Assembly: GCA_021798935.1 (NCBI GenBank)
Contig: JAJZBL010000003.1
Span: forward strand, 62,001 to 126,000
Length of the DNA stretch: 64,000 nucleotides
Direction of reading: 5' to 3'
Source: Microcaldota archaeon
Lineage (GTDB): Archaea > Micrarchaeota > Micrarchaeia > Micrarchaeales > Micrarchaeaceae
This document shows positions 44,768-53,285 of the stretch, piece after piece (position 1 is the stretch's first letter; each line of letters begins with the position of its first letter). The position numbers and the translations under genes were made by a program. The notes below the pieces were generated by a model. It was not told where the DNA came from. It was given only the letters and a program-made list of their open reading frames with translations, and searched no databases.

Positions 44768-45892
44768 TTATTTTCCTATAGTGGTACTGAACAGCTTAAA
44801 GCTCAATAATAGCATTACCACTGAAAATGCTACCAGAATTGAAAAATCTAATATAGCGGAATTGATTGGATAATAACCATACATCATGATATATCTTATC
44901 CCACTTGCTGAATAAGTAAGGGGATCTATAACACTAAGAGGGTACAGCCATGAGGGCAATGATGATGTAGGGAAAAATGCACCAGATATAAACCAAAGAG
45001 GCAGCGTTATAGCGTTTGCAATTATTGAATAAACTTCTATCTTTGCAATCCTTGATGCTAATATTATTGTTATTGCAGAGAATGCCACCGCAGTTAATGC
45101 GATTAGTACCAATATTATAGCAGCACCTAAGATTCCCATAGCTATTGTAGCTCCATCTAACAGCCCTATCAAAATAGCTATTATGCCGTATATCAAAGCC
45201 TGGGTTGTCCCAGACATAACCTTGCCCAGTATAATTGACATTTTATTTATAGGGGTTATAAGAAATGATTTTAGGTTGCCCAATTGCCTATCTGTTATTA
45301 TAGACATTCCGCCCCCAAACATTGAACCGAAGACAGATACCATCACGATTACTCCCCCAACTAAGAAGGTCTTATAGCTAGCCCCTGCGGCGTAGGCTGG
45401 ATCTAAAACCACTTGATCCGAATTAACGGCTGATTGGTACTGTATGGGCTTGCCTATACTCGATTCATATTGCTGGGCTAATGACTCTATTATATTTACA
45501 GAGTTTCCCAAATCTGCAAAATTATTTGCATAGTATATGTATATTCCGGGATTTTTTGATTCCAGGCTAGGAAAACTTGGAGATATTACAACTACATCAG
45601 TAACCTGGCCTGCCTTCAATGCGGCTAATGCTGCTTGCTGATTTGTAAGCATCTCTACATTTAAATCCGTATTTGACTGCAATGATTGCACAAAGTTGTA
45701 AGCTGAGGGGTTTGAAGCATAATTTACTACACCAATATTGGTTATTATATCAGAATTTGCCCCTAAGTTACCCAACATCAATATAAGCACTAGCGGAAAT
45801 ATTAGTGACCTAAGTATATTTGTCCTAAGTTTGCTTTTGAATATGAGCATTTCCCTTTTATATATGATTAAAGAATCGCTTATTATACTCAT
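44768..45892 (-). CDS. ABC-2 type exporter permease
   Basis: The 374-residue membrane subunit has one N-terminal helix (about 22-42), a long external domain (about 45-170) and five or six helices from about 175 to the end. This is the ABC-2 (DrrB/YhgE-like) layout. LGNLKSFLITPINKMSIILGK is the cytosolic coupling region (given here in pieces: LKSFLITP and MSIILGK). The start ATG overlaps the ATPase stop by 4 nt, indicating coupled translation. The exported substrate is unknown. Confidence 0.92.
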   Translation of the reverse strand: MSIISDSLIIYKREMLIFKSKLRTNILRSLIFPLVLILMLGNLGANSDIITNIGVVNYASNPSAYNFVQSLQSNTDLNVEMLTNQQAALAALKAGQVTDVVVISPSFPSLESKNPGIYIYYANNFADLGNSVNIIESLAQQYESSIGKPIQYQSAVNSDQVVLDPAYAAGASYKTFLVGGVIVMVSVFGSMFGGGMSIITDRQLGNLKSFLITPINKMSIILGKVMSGTTQALIYGIIAILIGLLDGATIAMGILGAAIILVLIALTAVAFSAITIILASRIAKIEVYSIIANAITLPLWFISGAFFPTSSLPSWLYPLSVIDPLTYSASGIRYIMMYGYYPINSAILDFSILVAFSVVMLLLSFKLFSTTIGK

Positions 45893-46866
45893 TTTCTAGA
45901 CCTTATTTGAACTTGAGGCTTTCCTATGGCCGTATCCCTCAATCCTGTACCTGTAAGTTTTATGAATACATCATCTAGGGTTGGAAGATGCATGCTTATT
46001 CCAAGTATTGGTATATTTTTCTTTATCAACTCTTTAGTTATGTCAGAGAACTTTGCAATCTCTCCCTTTTCAATTGATGCAGTTACTACGTCTATTTTAA
46101 TGCTTGGAGACAGGCCAAAATCTTTTAGCACAGATGCAACTTTGCTTGTAGCATCAGATTGCGTCACTATCTCCACTATGTTCCCTGAACTCACCGATGC
46201 CTTAAGCTCTGATGCTGTGCCTATGGCCTTTATCTCCCCTTTATCTATTATTGCTATACGGTCACACAAAGCATCAGCTTCCTCAAGATATTGGGTTGTA
46301 AGCAGCACAGTAATGCCTTTTTTATTTAGACTGCGAATCTTTTCCCACAAAGCTGTCCTATTCTGGACATCAAGGCCTGTTGTTGGTTCATCTAAAATTA
46401 TTATCTTTGGATCTTGTATCATAGATCTTACCAATGCAAGCCTTCTCTGCATTCCACCTGATAATGCACCTGCTTTATAATCTGCAAAATCTGTTAATTC
46501 TGCATCTTTAAGGCTTTGTGCTATTTTATCTTTTATGTTTGCTATGTGGTATAGTTCACCAAATATCTCAAGATTTTGCCTTGGTGTCAAGTCCTGCTCT
46601 ATTACAGTCTCTTGGGTCATAAAGCCTATCATATTCTTTGCCCTCTGTACTTCCTTATGTATATCTATTCCGTAAAGCTCTATGGATCCAGAAGTTGGGG
46701 TAAGTAATGTAAGTATCATATTCAGAGTTGTGCTTTTGCCAGCTCCATTAGGCCCTAGAAGCCCGAAGATTTCACCTTCTTTCACATTGAATGATATATT
46801 TTTAACTGCGGTAAAATCCCCGAATTTCTCGACTAAGTTCTTTATTTCTAAAGCATTTTTAACCAT
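45889..46866 (-). CDS. ABC transporter ATP-binding protein (DrrA-like)
   Basis: This is the nucleotide-binding subunit of the exporter, with Walker A GPNGAGKST, signature LSGGMQRRL, Walker B IIILDEPTTGLD and the switch TTQYLEEADALCDR. A C-terminal regulatory domain (about 210-325) is typical of DrrA/NatA relatives. The frame opens at GTG 46917, but a TATA-like TTTATAAGT just upstream makes that codon too early. ATG 46866 after GATAGGATGCATTCT is preferred (325 residues); ATG 46875 is also possible. Confidence 0.94.
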   Translation of the reverse strand: MVKNALEIKNLVEKFGDFTAVKNISFNVKEGEIFGLLGPNGAGKSTTLNMILTLLTPTSGSIELYGIDIHKEVQRAKNMIGFMTQETVIEQDLTPRQNLEIFGELYHIANIKDKIAQSLKDAELTDFADYKAGALSGGMQRRLALVRSMIQDPKIIILDEPTTGLDVQNRTALWEKIRSLNKKGITVLLTTQYLEEADALCDRIAIIDKGEIKAIGTASELKASVSSGNIVEIVTQSDATSKVASVLKDFGLSPSIKIDVVTASIEKGEIAKFSDITKELIKKNIPILGISMHLPTLDDVFIKLTGTGLRDTAIGKPQVQIRSRK

Positions 46867-46965
46867 AGAATGCATCCTATCTTTAATTCTAATCTTGCAA
46901 GTTAATTGAATACCCACTTACTTATAAATGTGCGATTTAAGGTGTATTATTAAATCCAATATAGA

Positions 46966-47322
46966 TTACTTTATGAGGCTTGCAACTGTCTTTACAAGTT
47001 TATGAAATTCTTTTTTTATTGCGTTTAATGCCTTTTTGCCATCAGGTGTAATATGGTAATATTTTTTTATTTTGCCATCCCTCTTTAGGGCTTCTGATTC
47101 TATATAACCTGCTTTCTCCAATACAGATATTATATTATAAACGTCATTTTTAATGGTCTCCTTATCAGTTAAATTTGATAAAATTGGAGATCTCTTTATC
47201 TTTTTTATAATATCATAGGGGTATACTTTTTTGTCATGGTCGATTTTTTTTAGGATAAATAGCTTTAGGAGTATATTGTGAAATTCTCTATACTGATATT
47301 TTTTAGTCTCCTTATTCTCCAT
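46966..47322 (-). CDS. PadR-family transcriptional regulator
   Basis: The 118-residue protein is a winged helix with PadR features: ILLKLFILKKIDHDKKVYPYDII, then VYNIISVLEKAGYIESEALKRDGKIKKYYHITPDGKKAL (both cited only in landmark form: YNIISVLEKAGYIE and YYHITPDGKKAL). PadR proteins often repress neighbouring efflux pumps in response to a ligand. It lies about 100 nt upstream of the ABC exporter ATPase on the same strand, so it is the natural candidate regulator of that operon. Confidence 0.88.
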   Translation of the reverse strand: MENKETKKYQYREFHNILLKLFILKKIDHDKKVYPYDIIKKIKRSPILSNLTDKETIKNDVYNIISVLEKAGYIESEALKRDGKIKKYYHITPDGKKALNAIKKEFHKLVKTVASLIK

Positions 47323-47479
47323 TAAATAACCATTAATAGTTTTTATTTAAACTAATTAATATTTAAAACAAAGTAATATTAAACTTTACTATTTTTCTGC
47401 TTTAAATTTTTAGTAAATCCGACTTTATTTTTAAATTTAAAAATTAGAAATATTTTAAAATAAAAACAAATACCCATTT

Positions 47480-47500
47480 ACGTCAGATATCATCTGACGT
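47480..47500 (-). terminator. Hairpin over the dnaG stop codon, followed by T-rich run
   Basis: On the minus strand ACGTCAGAT pairs perfectly over 9 bp with ATCTGACGT around a 3-nt loop. The dnaG stop TGA is inside the second arm. Downstream the strand continues into TTTGTTTTTATTTT, so the layout resembles an intrinsic terminator. Confidence 0.55.
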
Positions 47501-48982
47501 ATAAAGTAGCATGGATCCGTATTTGCGTGCTATCTGGCTTGACCTAACTCCGTATATTGATTTAACATTCTTTTTGTTTGCCAGATCAACTAGCCTCTGC
47601 GTTATTATACCATCAAAGACTATAGACTCAATGTTGTCTATATCCTGTATTGACTGTATAAGTTCACGTATAGGTACTTCTGCAATTAACTTTTTATCGG
47701 GGCCATAAATCCTTCCCCTAAGGGTATTTTTCAATTCCGAAAGAGAAGCTATCATTCCATCATCAGGCTTTAGCTTGGTTTTCTCTATAGGCTCTACAGG
47801 TTTTTCTTTGTCCTCCTTTGCTACCTGCTTCCTCATTAATGGTTGTTTTTCAGATGCAAGCTTTGCTACCTCCTCCTCTACTTCTTTTTTGATTGGATTA
47901 GATTCTACCTCTTTATTGATTGAAAGCTGTTCTTTAGTTGTTTCTGCAGCAGTATTATTTTCTATAATAGATACCTGTTGTTCTGGCTCCTTAAATTGTC
48001 TCTTTTGCTCTTGCGGTTCTGCTGACTTTGTATATTGGGAATAGTGATTGCCCTTAAATTTCTGCTTGTCTCTGCTATAGTTGCCATTTGTACTTTCCTT
48101 TCCATTTCCCTTATTGACTGATTGGTTGCTGTCAGGCAGGCTGATCTTGTATATTACAGCTGCCTGCTCTATTGGTATCTTAGACCTCAGTGCTTTTATT
48201 ATCTCTTTCCTTGTAAGCTCTTCTACTTCTTTGCCATCTGGTGCCCTTGCTACATAATCCACATCAGCTACGCTTGCTATATTCTTTACTATCATTGTGC
48301 CGCCATGATCGCCATCTGTGAATACAGTAACCTCTTTTTCGGAAGCTAGTTTTATCAAGCTCTTCGGTATGTCTGTAGTAGCTCCGCCGACTGCAATTGC
48401 ATTAGCTATATCGCTGCGCAGCAAGTTAACCACATCTGCTCTTCCTTCGACTATTATTATGCTAGAGCTCTTGTCTATATCAGGGCCTGCAGGCAAATTC
48501 TCTGGTCCATAATTTATTACAGTGCTTGATTTTACTTCTGACTCTACCATGTCGCTTATTTCTTTGCTATCTGGTATGACATTCTCCATAAGAGATTTCA
48601 GAAGATCTTTTGCACGGTTTATCACATGTGCTCTCTTCTCATTTCTTGTGTCCTCTATTTTAAGGACTTTGAAATTCGTTTCATAAGGCCCTACCCTATC
48701 AACTGATTCTATTGCAGCACCAAGGATACATGTTTCCACCCTATCCAATGATGAAGGAAGTATAAGAGTCCCTGATGTCTTGCCAGAGTTTGATGAGCTC
48801 TCTATTTCTATCCTGCCTATCTTACCATTTTTCTGCAGGTCTCTTAGATCAAGATCTTCTCCTAGCAACCCTTCTGTTTGCCCAAAAATAGCGCCAATTA
48901 TATCAGGCTTCTCTACTGTTCCATCTATGTCAAATTTTGCTTCTATTACATACTTTACAATGTCTATATACGACTTTGCCAT
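47483..48982 (-). CDS. dnaG: DnaG-like primase/exosome subunit, archaeal
   Basis: Archaeal DnaG carries a bacterial-type Toprim domain and is an exosome component with some primase activity. The 499 residues have the N-terminal archaeal domain (KPDIIGAIFGQTEGLLGEDLDLR, cited by its GQTEGLLGEDL core), a Toprim domain with IIVEGRADVVNLL and VTVFTDGDHGG, a long Gln/Lys/Glu-rich linker (about 290-405) and a conserved C-terminal domain. GTG 48991 is in frame but forms the ribosome binding site AAGTGAATTTA for ATG 48982. Confidence 0.95.
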   Translation of the reverse strand: MAKSYIDIVKYVIEAKFDIDGTVEKPDIIGAIFGQTEGLLGEDLDLRDLQKNGKIGRIEIESSSNSGKTSGTLILPSSLDRVETCILGAAIESVDRVGPYETNFKVLKIEDTRNEKRAHVINRAKDLLKSLMENVIPDSKEISDMVESEVKSSTVINYGPENLPAGPDIDKSSSIIIVEGRADVVNLLRSDIANAIAVGGATTDIPKSLIKLASEKEVTVFTDGDHGGTMIVKNIASVADVDYVARAPDGKEVEELTRKEIIKALRSKIPIEQAAVIYKISLPDSNQSVNKGNGKESTNGNYSRDKQKFKGNHYSQYTKSAEPQEQKRQFKEPEQQVSIIENNTAAETTKEQLSINKEVESNPIKKEVEEEVAKLASEKQPLMRKQVAKEDKEKPVEPIEKTKLKPDDGMIASLSELKNTLRGRIYGPDKKLIAEVPIRELIQSIQDIDNIESIVFDGIITQRLVDLANKKNVKSIYGVRSSQIARKYGSMLLYTSDDI

Positions 48983-49075
48983 TAAATTCACTTATCTTTT
49001 ACTTTAGAAATAGTCATTCGGCTTTACAGCATTACTCCTTGCTATGCACTAATATTCCTTGCAATTAAATCAACC

Positions 49076-49096
49076 TGTAGCACTAATTCTGCTACA
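49076..49096 (-). terminator. Hairpin between the pilin-like gene and dnaG
   Basis: TGTAGCA (49076-49082) pairs perfectly with TGCTACA (49090-49096) around a 7-nt loop. It lies about 130 nt past the stop of the pilin-like gene and about 95 nt before dnaG, both on the minus strand, so it could end the first transcript or sit in the dnaG leader. The rest of this 245-nt spacer shows nothing gene-like. Confidence 0.3.
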
Positions 49097-49227
49097 TATA
49101 ATGATTTAGTAATAATTGATAACATTGTAAACGCCATAAAGTTTTAAGTATGACTATTTTCAGTATTCATTAAGGACTAACAAATATAAAAAGGTTTGTC
49201 CAGTTGCAATAAATAAATACCTGTGAA

Positions 49228-50481
49228 TTACTTTGGCTGCCTTTCTAAACTGCCTATCCCCACATAAGGAATTGTACCTGAAGGAGGTAGGTTCCTTGCT
49301 AATATATAAAGCATAGTTGCACTGCTCCCACTTGGATAAATGACAATATAGCCATTAGTGTAGTTGAAATAGTAATCACCTATTTCAGTAAAGTTTTTCC
49401 AGCCATCAGCGGCTGGATATATGTATGCTTCCTTTACAATATAATTATTAAATTCTGGTATACTCTCTATGTACCCAGACCCTGCTGATGAAAAAACAAG
49501 CCCATTATTTACACTATAGACTGCATTTGGTGTTGTTTCCCATTCTGCATTATTTAGTATAACCCCTTTGAAATTGCTGTAAAAATCAAATACCTTTCCT
49601 CCGTTGTCATATTCTCCATAAGATGGGCTAAGTTCTGGGGCCTCCCCAGAATAAATACCGCTATAATTTACAGTTTTTGGCAGGAATTCCATTTGCAATG
49701 GGATTGATTCTCCTTGATATAAAGGTATTGGCAATTTTACCCAAAAGGTAGCTTGTGAATAAGATGAGCTGCAGTTATCCTGGCACCAGCTATACAGCTC
49801 TTTCCCATGGTAATAGAATCGTATGTTTCCTAAATTTTGGGTTTCTGCAATCTTAAAACTTTCAGGGTCTATAGTCACATTAGCTTGATAATCTGCAGGT
49901 ATCTTTCCCCCAGTATTTGTTATCGAGATATTAACATAGTAAGGTATATATGAGTAGTTTAAATCTACTGCCTGTACTCTAAATGCACCATCGAAAGTAA
50001 AATTTGAAGGTTTGCTTAAACAGTTCACATTTGAAAGATTCTGTGGAGGCGCTGAACAATAATTGGATTTAAGGATAAAAAGCCCATTATATTGATTGCC
50101 GATTACAGGAGTAAAGTTAGTGAAATAAGCGTAGCAATATATTTTCTGCCCTCCTTCGCTTACATTAGGTGTGCAGAAACCATAATTGCTTGTATATGTG
50201 CCTACTTTAGCTGAAAAATTTGTTATAGTTACAGATCCCGGCTCAGTATCAGAAGCTATCAGTGTAAATACACTCCCAATTTTTGAAGAGTAATTTACTG
50301 AATACCCAGAGCTAAGGCAATCAAATCCATTATAGAAATCACATTGTGATGGAATTATAGATTTTGGCAATGATATATATGCAAAGAGCAGAGATATCAC
50401 AATACCTATTATCAGAATTACAAATCCATAAGTAGATAAAAACTCAATGGCACTTTGTGATTTCAGCTGCTTAGATAGCAT
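49228..50481 (-). CDS. Class III signal-peptide surface protein with DUF2341-like domain
   Basis: The N terminus SKQLKSQSAIEFLSTYG followed by a long hydrophobic helix (about 18-38) is the archaeal class III (type IV pilin-like) signal, cleaved before the QSAIEFL segment. The exterior part holds about 120 residues of beta-rich sequence, then a DUF2341-like domain (IRFYYHGKELYSW, ATFWVKLPIPLYQG) and a further C-terminal beta domain. At 417 residues it is much larger than a typical pilin, so it may be a minor tip subunit or adhesin. No pilus assembly ATPase is near. Confidence 0.82.
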   Translation of the reverse strand: MLSKQLKSQSAIEFLSTYGFVILIIGIVISLLFAYISLPKSIIPSQCDFYNGFDCLSSGYSVNYSSKIGSVFTLIASDTEPGSVTITNFSAKVGTYTSNYGFCTPNVSEGGQKIYCYAYFTNFTPVIGNQYNGLFILKSNYCSAPPQNLSNVNCLSKPSNFTFDGAFRVQAVDLNYSYIPYYVNISITNTGGKIPADYQANVTIDPESFKIAETQNLGNIRFYYHGKELYSWCQDNCSSSYSQATFWVKLPIPLYQGESIPLQMEFLPKTVNYSGIYSGEAPELSPSYGEYDNGGKVFDFYSNFKGVILNNAEWETTPNAVYSVNNGLVFSSAGSGYIESIPEFNNYIVKEAYIYPAADGWKNFTEIGDYYFNYTNGYIVIYPSGSSATMLYILARNLPPSGTIPYVGIGSLERQPK

Positions 50482-50541
50482 ATTTTAATATTGATGTGCA
50501 ATTATATAAATGTTGATATAAAACCAAGATGGTAGATAATT

Positions 50542-51342
50542 TTGAATCCTGTACACATTAAAAAATCATTAGGCCAGAATTTCCTTAATAATAGAAATAT
50601 AGCAGCCATTGAATCAGAATATGGAATAGGAAGAAATGTGATAGAGATCGGCCCAGGTAGGGGAGTATTGACAGAGGAGCTTTGCAAAAGGGCAAGATCA
50701 GTGCTTGCTGTAGAGAAGGATTCATCGTTATATGAAGAATTGTTAAGTTCTTTTGGAAATAAGCCTAATCTTACCATTTTGAATGGAGATTTCTTTGAAC
50801 TTGATATAGATGCAAGCAAATATGAAATTGTTATATCTAATATACCTTACAATTTATCAAGTAAAACGTTGAAGTGGCTTGCGGACAAACATAAGGAAGC
50901 TTTATTGTGTGTACAAAAGGAATTTGCAGATAGGCTAACTGCAAAGCAAGGAGAAAAGAATTATTCAAAGTTAAGTGTGTTTGCACAATTAAATTTTTCA
51001 ATATATAAAATAATGAAGGTTAAAAGAGGATCTTTTTACCCTGTTCCAAAGGTTGATTCGGAGATAATTTATCTGAAGCCTATAAAAAATAGTGTTTCGG
51101 CAGCTGAATATAGGATATTAGACCTTATAATGGAGCACAAGAAAAAGATCCTTAAGAATGCTATCTTAGATTCTCAGAAAAACTTGGGATTGACTCAAGA
51201 AAAGGTTTCACAGATTATAGAAATTTTGAATAAGGATAAGAATTTTAAGAGCATAGATTTTTCAAAAACCAAGGTATTTAAGATAACTCCTGAAGCATTG
51301 ATTAAAATCTCTCACTATATCAATCAATATTTAACAACGTGA
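50542..51342 (+). CDS. ksgA: 16S rRNA dimethyladenosine transferase
   Basis: KsgA/Dim1 dimethylates two adjacent adenosines near the 3' end of 16S rRNA in late small-subunit assembly. The 266 residues show KKSLGQNFL, SAM motif I VIEIGPGRGVLT, motif IV ISNIPYNLSS, and the C-terminal helical domain. The start is TTG at 50542 behind GATGGTAG. It stands alone on this strand, divergent from the pilin-like gene with 60 nt between. Confidence 0.96.
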   Translation: MNPVHIKKSLGQNFLNNRNIAAIESEYGIGRNVIEIGPGRGVLTEELCKRARSVLAVEKDSSLYEELLSSFGNKPNLTILNGDFFELDIDASKYEIVISNIPYNLSSKTLKWLADKHKEALLCVQKEFADRLTAKQGEKNYSKLSVFAQLNFSIYKIMKVKRGSFYPVPKVDSEIIYLKPIKNSVSAAEYRILDLIMEHKKKILKNAILDSQKNLGLTQEKVSQIIEILNKDKNFKSIDFSKTKVFKITPEALIKISHYINQYLTT

Positions 51343-51503
51343 GCGGGAAACTTTATGTTGCCATTATTTAGTGAGAAACTACAAATAGGTAATCCCTTAT
51401 ACTCAGTATAGTTAATAGAAACTGAATATTTAAGCAATATGTGATTTGTATAGCAAGTTTTTTAAAATTTTGGAAAAAAAGCATATAATAAAGGGGGTTT
51501 TAA

Positions 51504-52976
51504 TTGTCAACCTTGGAGAATAATAATGACGTTACAGGATCTGGGGTGTCAAGCTCAATAAAGTCCGAAATAAAATCTCTTTTAAAATTTTTTTACATAA
51601 ATGAAGTTCCTTCTTATGGAAATAATTTTTTCTTTACAATAGGTGTTTACTTATTAGAACTTTTTGGTATTCTTGCAATTACTGGGATAATAATGCTTAT
51701 ATTTGGCCCTTACTGGTGGGATCTTACTACCATAGGTACATTCATTAGAAGCATACATCTCTGGGCTGCAGAGGCATTTGTTACACTTATGTTCTTACAT
51801 TTCTTTGTGCAGCTTTCGACTTCTGCTTACAAGCAAAAAAAACTTGTATGGATGATAGGCGTAGTTCTACTACTTCTAGTTTTATTGGAATATGCCTTTG
51901 GCATAGGATTGGAAGGCGGTTTCGTATCACAGTGGAATGACAAGGCAGGCGCAGATTTATGGAATGGGTTGGGTTTTGGTTATTGGATAAATCCGCTGAA
52001 CAATGGAGCACTGCTTGGATGGCATGTTGCAATAGTGCCTATATTGCTGATATTCCTTATCTTTACCCATTTTATGCTTGTTAAAAATAAAGGATTGAAT
52101 AAACCATATAGAAAGGAGATTCCTTATACAATGGTTCCGGCTGATCACAGGTCAATGTACAAGCGCATGGTTTACATATTGGTAATTGTACTTGCCTTCT
52201 CAATACTCCTACGCGCCCCTTATATACCACCTTTGACTATACAAAGTGTCGCACAATCAAACCCAAATGTAATGGCAGTAACTTTACTAAGTGAGCTGAA
52301 TCAAAGTTCGCACACTGCAACGTATCTTGATACTATAGATCCATACACATTCAATACTTCATATGTATATGTGGTGTCTCCATACAGCATTTATGTAAAT
52401 TCTTCATACAATGCCAAAAATTACATTGCCGAATATCTATCTGAGAGCCCAAATGAACGCAACATAAGTTTTGCTGAGGCTAATTCATTCTTTAGCAAAA
52501 ATTGGTCGATGCAGGATGCTTCAAAATCTTCTAATCCCTTAATCGTTTCCATAGCAGAATTGGTTAAAATGGCACAGGCAGGTACTTATCAGGAGATACT
52601 TCAGAGTGAAGAGACAAGTGGACTAAATTATACTTATGTAGTAAGATTTCTATCTGATACTCGTGAGCTTCAGAGTACTGCAAGCAGCTATGGCTTAAGA
52701 ACTCAGCAGTGGGGCATGCTGAAGGCAGGTGGAATGTGGTGGCAAGTAGGAAGCTATTGGATGGCGCCTTACAATTATATGGAGATAATCACATCAGGAT
52801 TGCCATGGTGGAACGACTTGGAGAATGGTATTGTTGCAACCGTAGCTCTGCTGTTGCTTTTGCTACTTCCATATTTGCCATACTTAAGAGATATACCAGA
52901 TAAGCTAAAACTTTACAAGATATTTTGGAATAAATATACAATTCCTGAGATGAAGAAGATCAAAAGAAAGAAGTGA
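51504..52976 (+). CDS. Cytochrome b (b6-like) with large extracellular insert
   Basis: This is the membrane cytochrome of bc-type quinol oxidising complexes. Two haem-ligand pairs are visible: SIHLW...FLHF with 13 residues between (about residues 75-89) and GWHVA...THFM with 14 residues between (about 175-190). Four helices form the b6-like core to about residue 195, with a further helix near 215-240. Then comes a non-membrane stretch of some 180 residues, and a final helix near 445-465. It starts with TTG at 51504 behind AAGGGGGTTTT. No Rieske protein or cytochrome c gene is in the window. Confidence 0.9.
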   Translation: MSTLENNNDVTGSGVSSSIKSEIKSLLKFFYINEVPSYGNNFFFTIGVYLLELFGILAITGIIMLIFGPYWWDLTTIGTFIRSIHLWAAEAFVTLMFLHFFVQLSTSAYKQKKLVWMIGVVLLLLVLLEYAFGIGLEGGFVSQWNDKAGADLWNGLGFGYWINPLNNGALLGWHVAIVPILLIFLIFTHFMLVKNKGLNKPYRKEIPYTMVPADHRSMYKRMVYILVIVLAFSILLRAPYIPPLTIQSVAQSNPNVMAVTLLSELNQSSHTATYLDTIDPYTFNTSYVYVVSPYSIYVNSSYNAKNYIAEYLSESPNERNISFAEANSFFSKNWSMQDASKSSNPLIVSIAELVKMAQAGTYQEILQSEETSGLNYTYVVRFLSDTRELQSTASSYGLRTQQWGMLKAGGMWWQVGSYWMAPYNYMEIITSGLPWWNDLENGIVATVALLLLLLLPYLPYLRDIPDKLKLYKIFWNKYTIPEMKKIKRKK

Positions 52977-53036
52977 ATATTTTTCAAAAGTTATTCACCT
53001 GCAATTATAAAGGAATACTTTTTGTAAAAAATAAAG

Positions 53037-53123
53037 TGCCGCTGGCAGGATTTGAACCTGCGACGTTCCGGTATCTGAATTGAATTACTTCAGCCGGACG
53101 CTCTCCCACTGAGCTACAGCAGC
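53037..53123 (-). tRNA. tRNA-Phe (anticodon GAA) with canonical intron
   Basis: The 87-nt gene has acceptor strands GCTGCTG and CAGCGGC, D-arm GCTC-AGTGGGA-GAGC, anticodon stem TCCGG/CCGGA, T-arm GCAGG-TTCAAAT-CCTGC and discriminator A73; no CCA is encoded. Between the anticodon stem strands are 22 nt, which is the 7-nt loop (CTGAAGA, anticodon GAA) plus a 15-nt intron at the canonical 37/38 position. It is convergent with the cytochrome b gene. A TATA-like GTATATATAC lies about 70 nt upstream. Confidence 0.95.
53073..53087 (-). other. 15-nt intron of tRNA-Phe
   Basis: On the minus strand, loop bases CTGA pair with TCAG in the intron. The flanking bulges are AGT and ATA; cutting each after its second base removes TAATTCAATTCAGAT and restores the 7-nt loop. 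This is the archaeal bulge-helix-bulge arrangement at position 37/38. Confidence 0.85.
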
Positions 53124-53285
53124 AAATTTACAGCAACTTTGAATCGGCTATTGCTTCAATAAGTGATTAAGAATTGATGTGCAAAAAAAGTATATATACC
53201 TTTGTATCTTTCTCTTACTGATATAGAACTTATTTTGCCTCTTTTGGCATTACTAATATAAATTATAATTTGCAATTATAGGTAT

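Noticed and set aside
45926-46480. 184-codon plus-strand frame opposite the ABC ATPase
   Set aside because: Shadow of a well-conserved ATPase; no family features or start signals.
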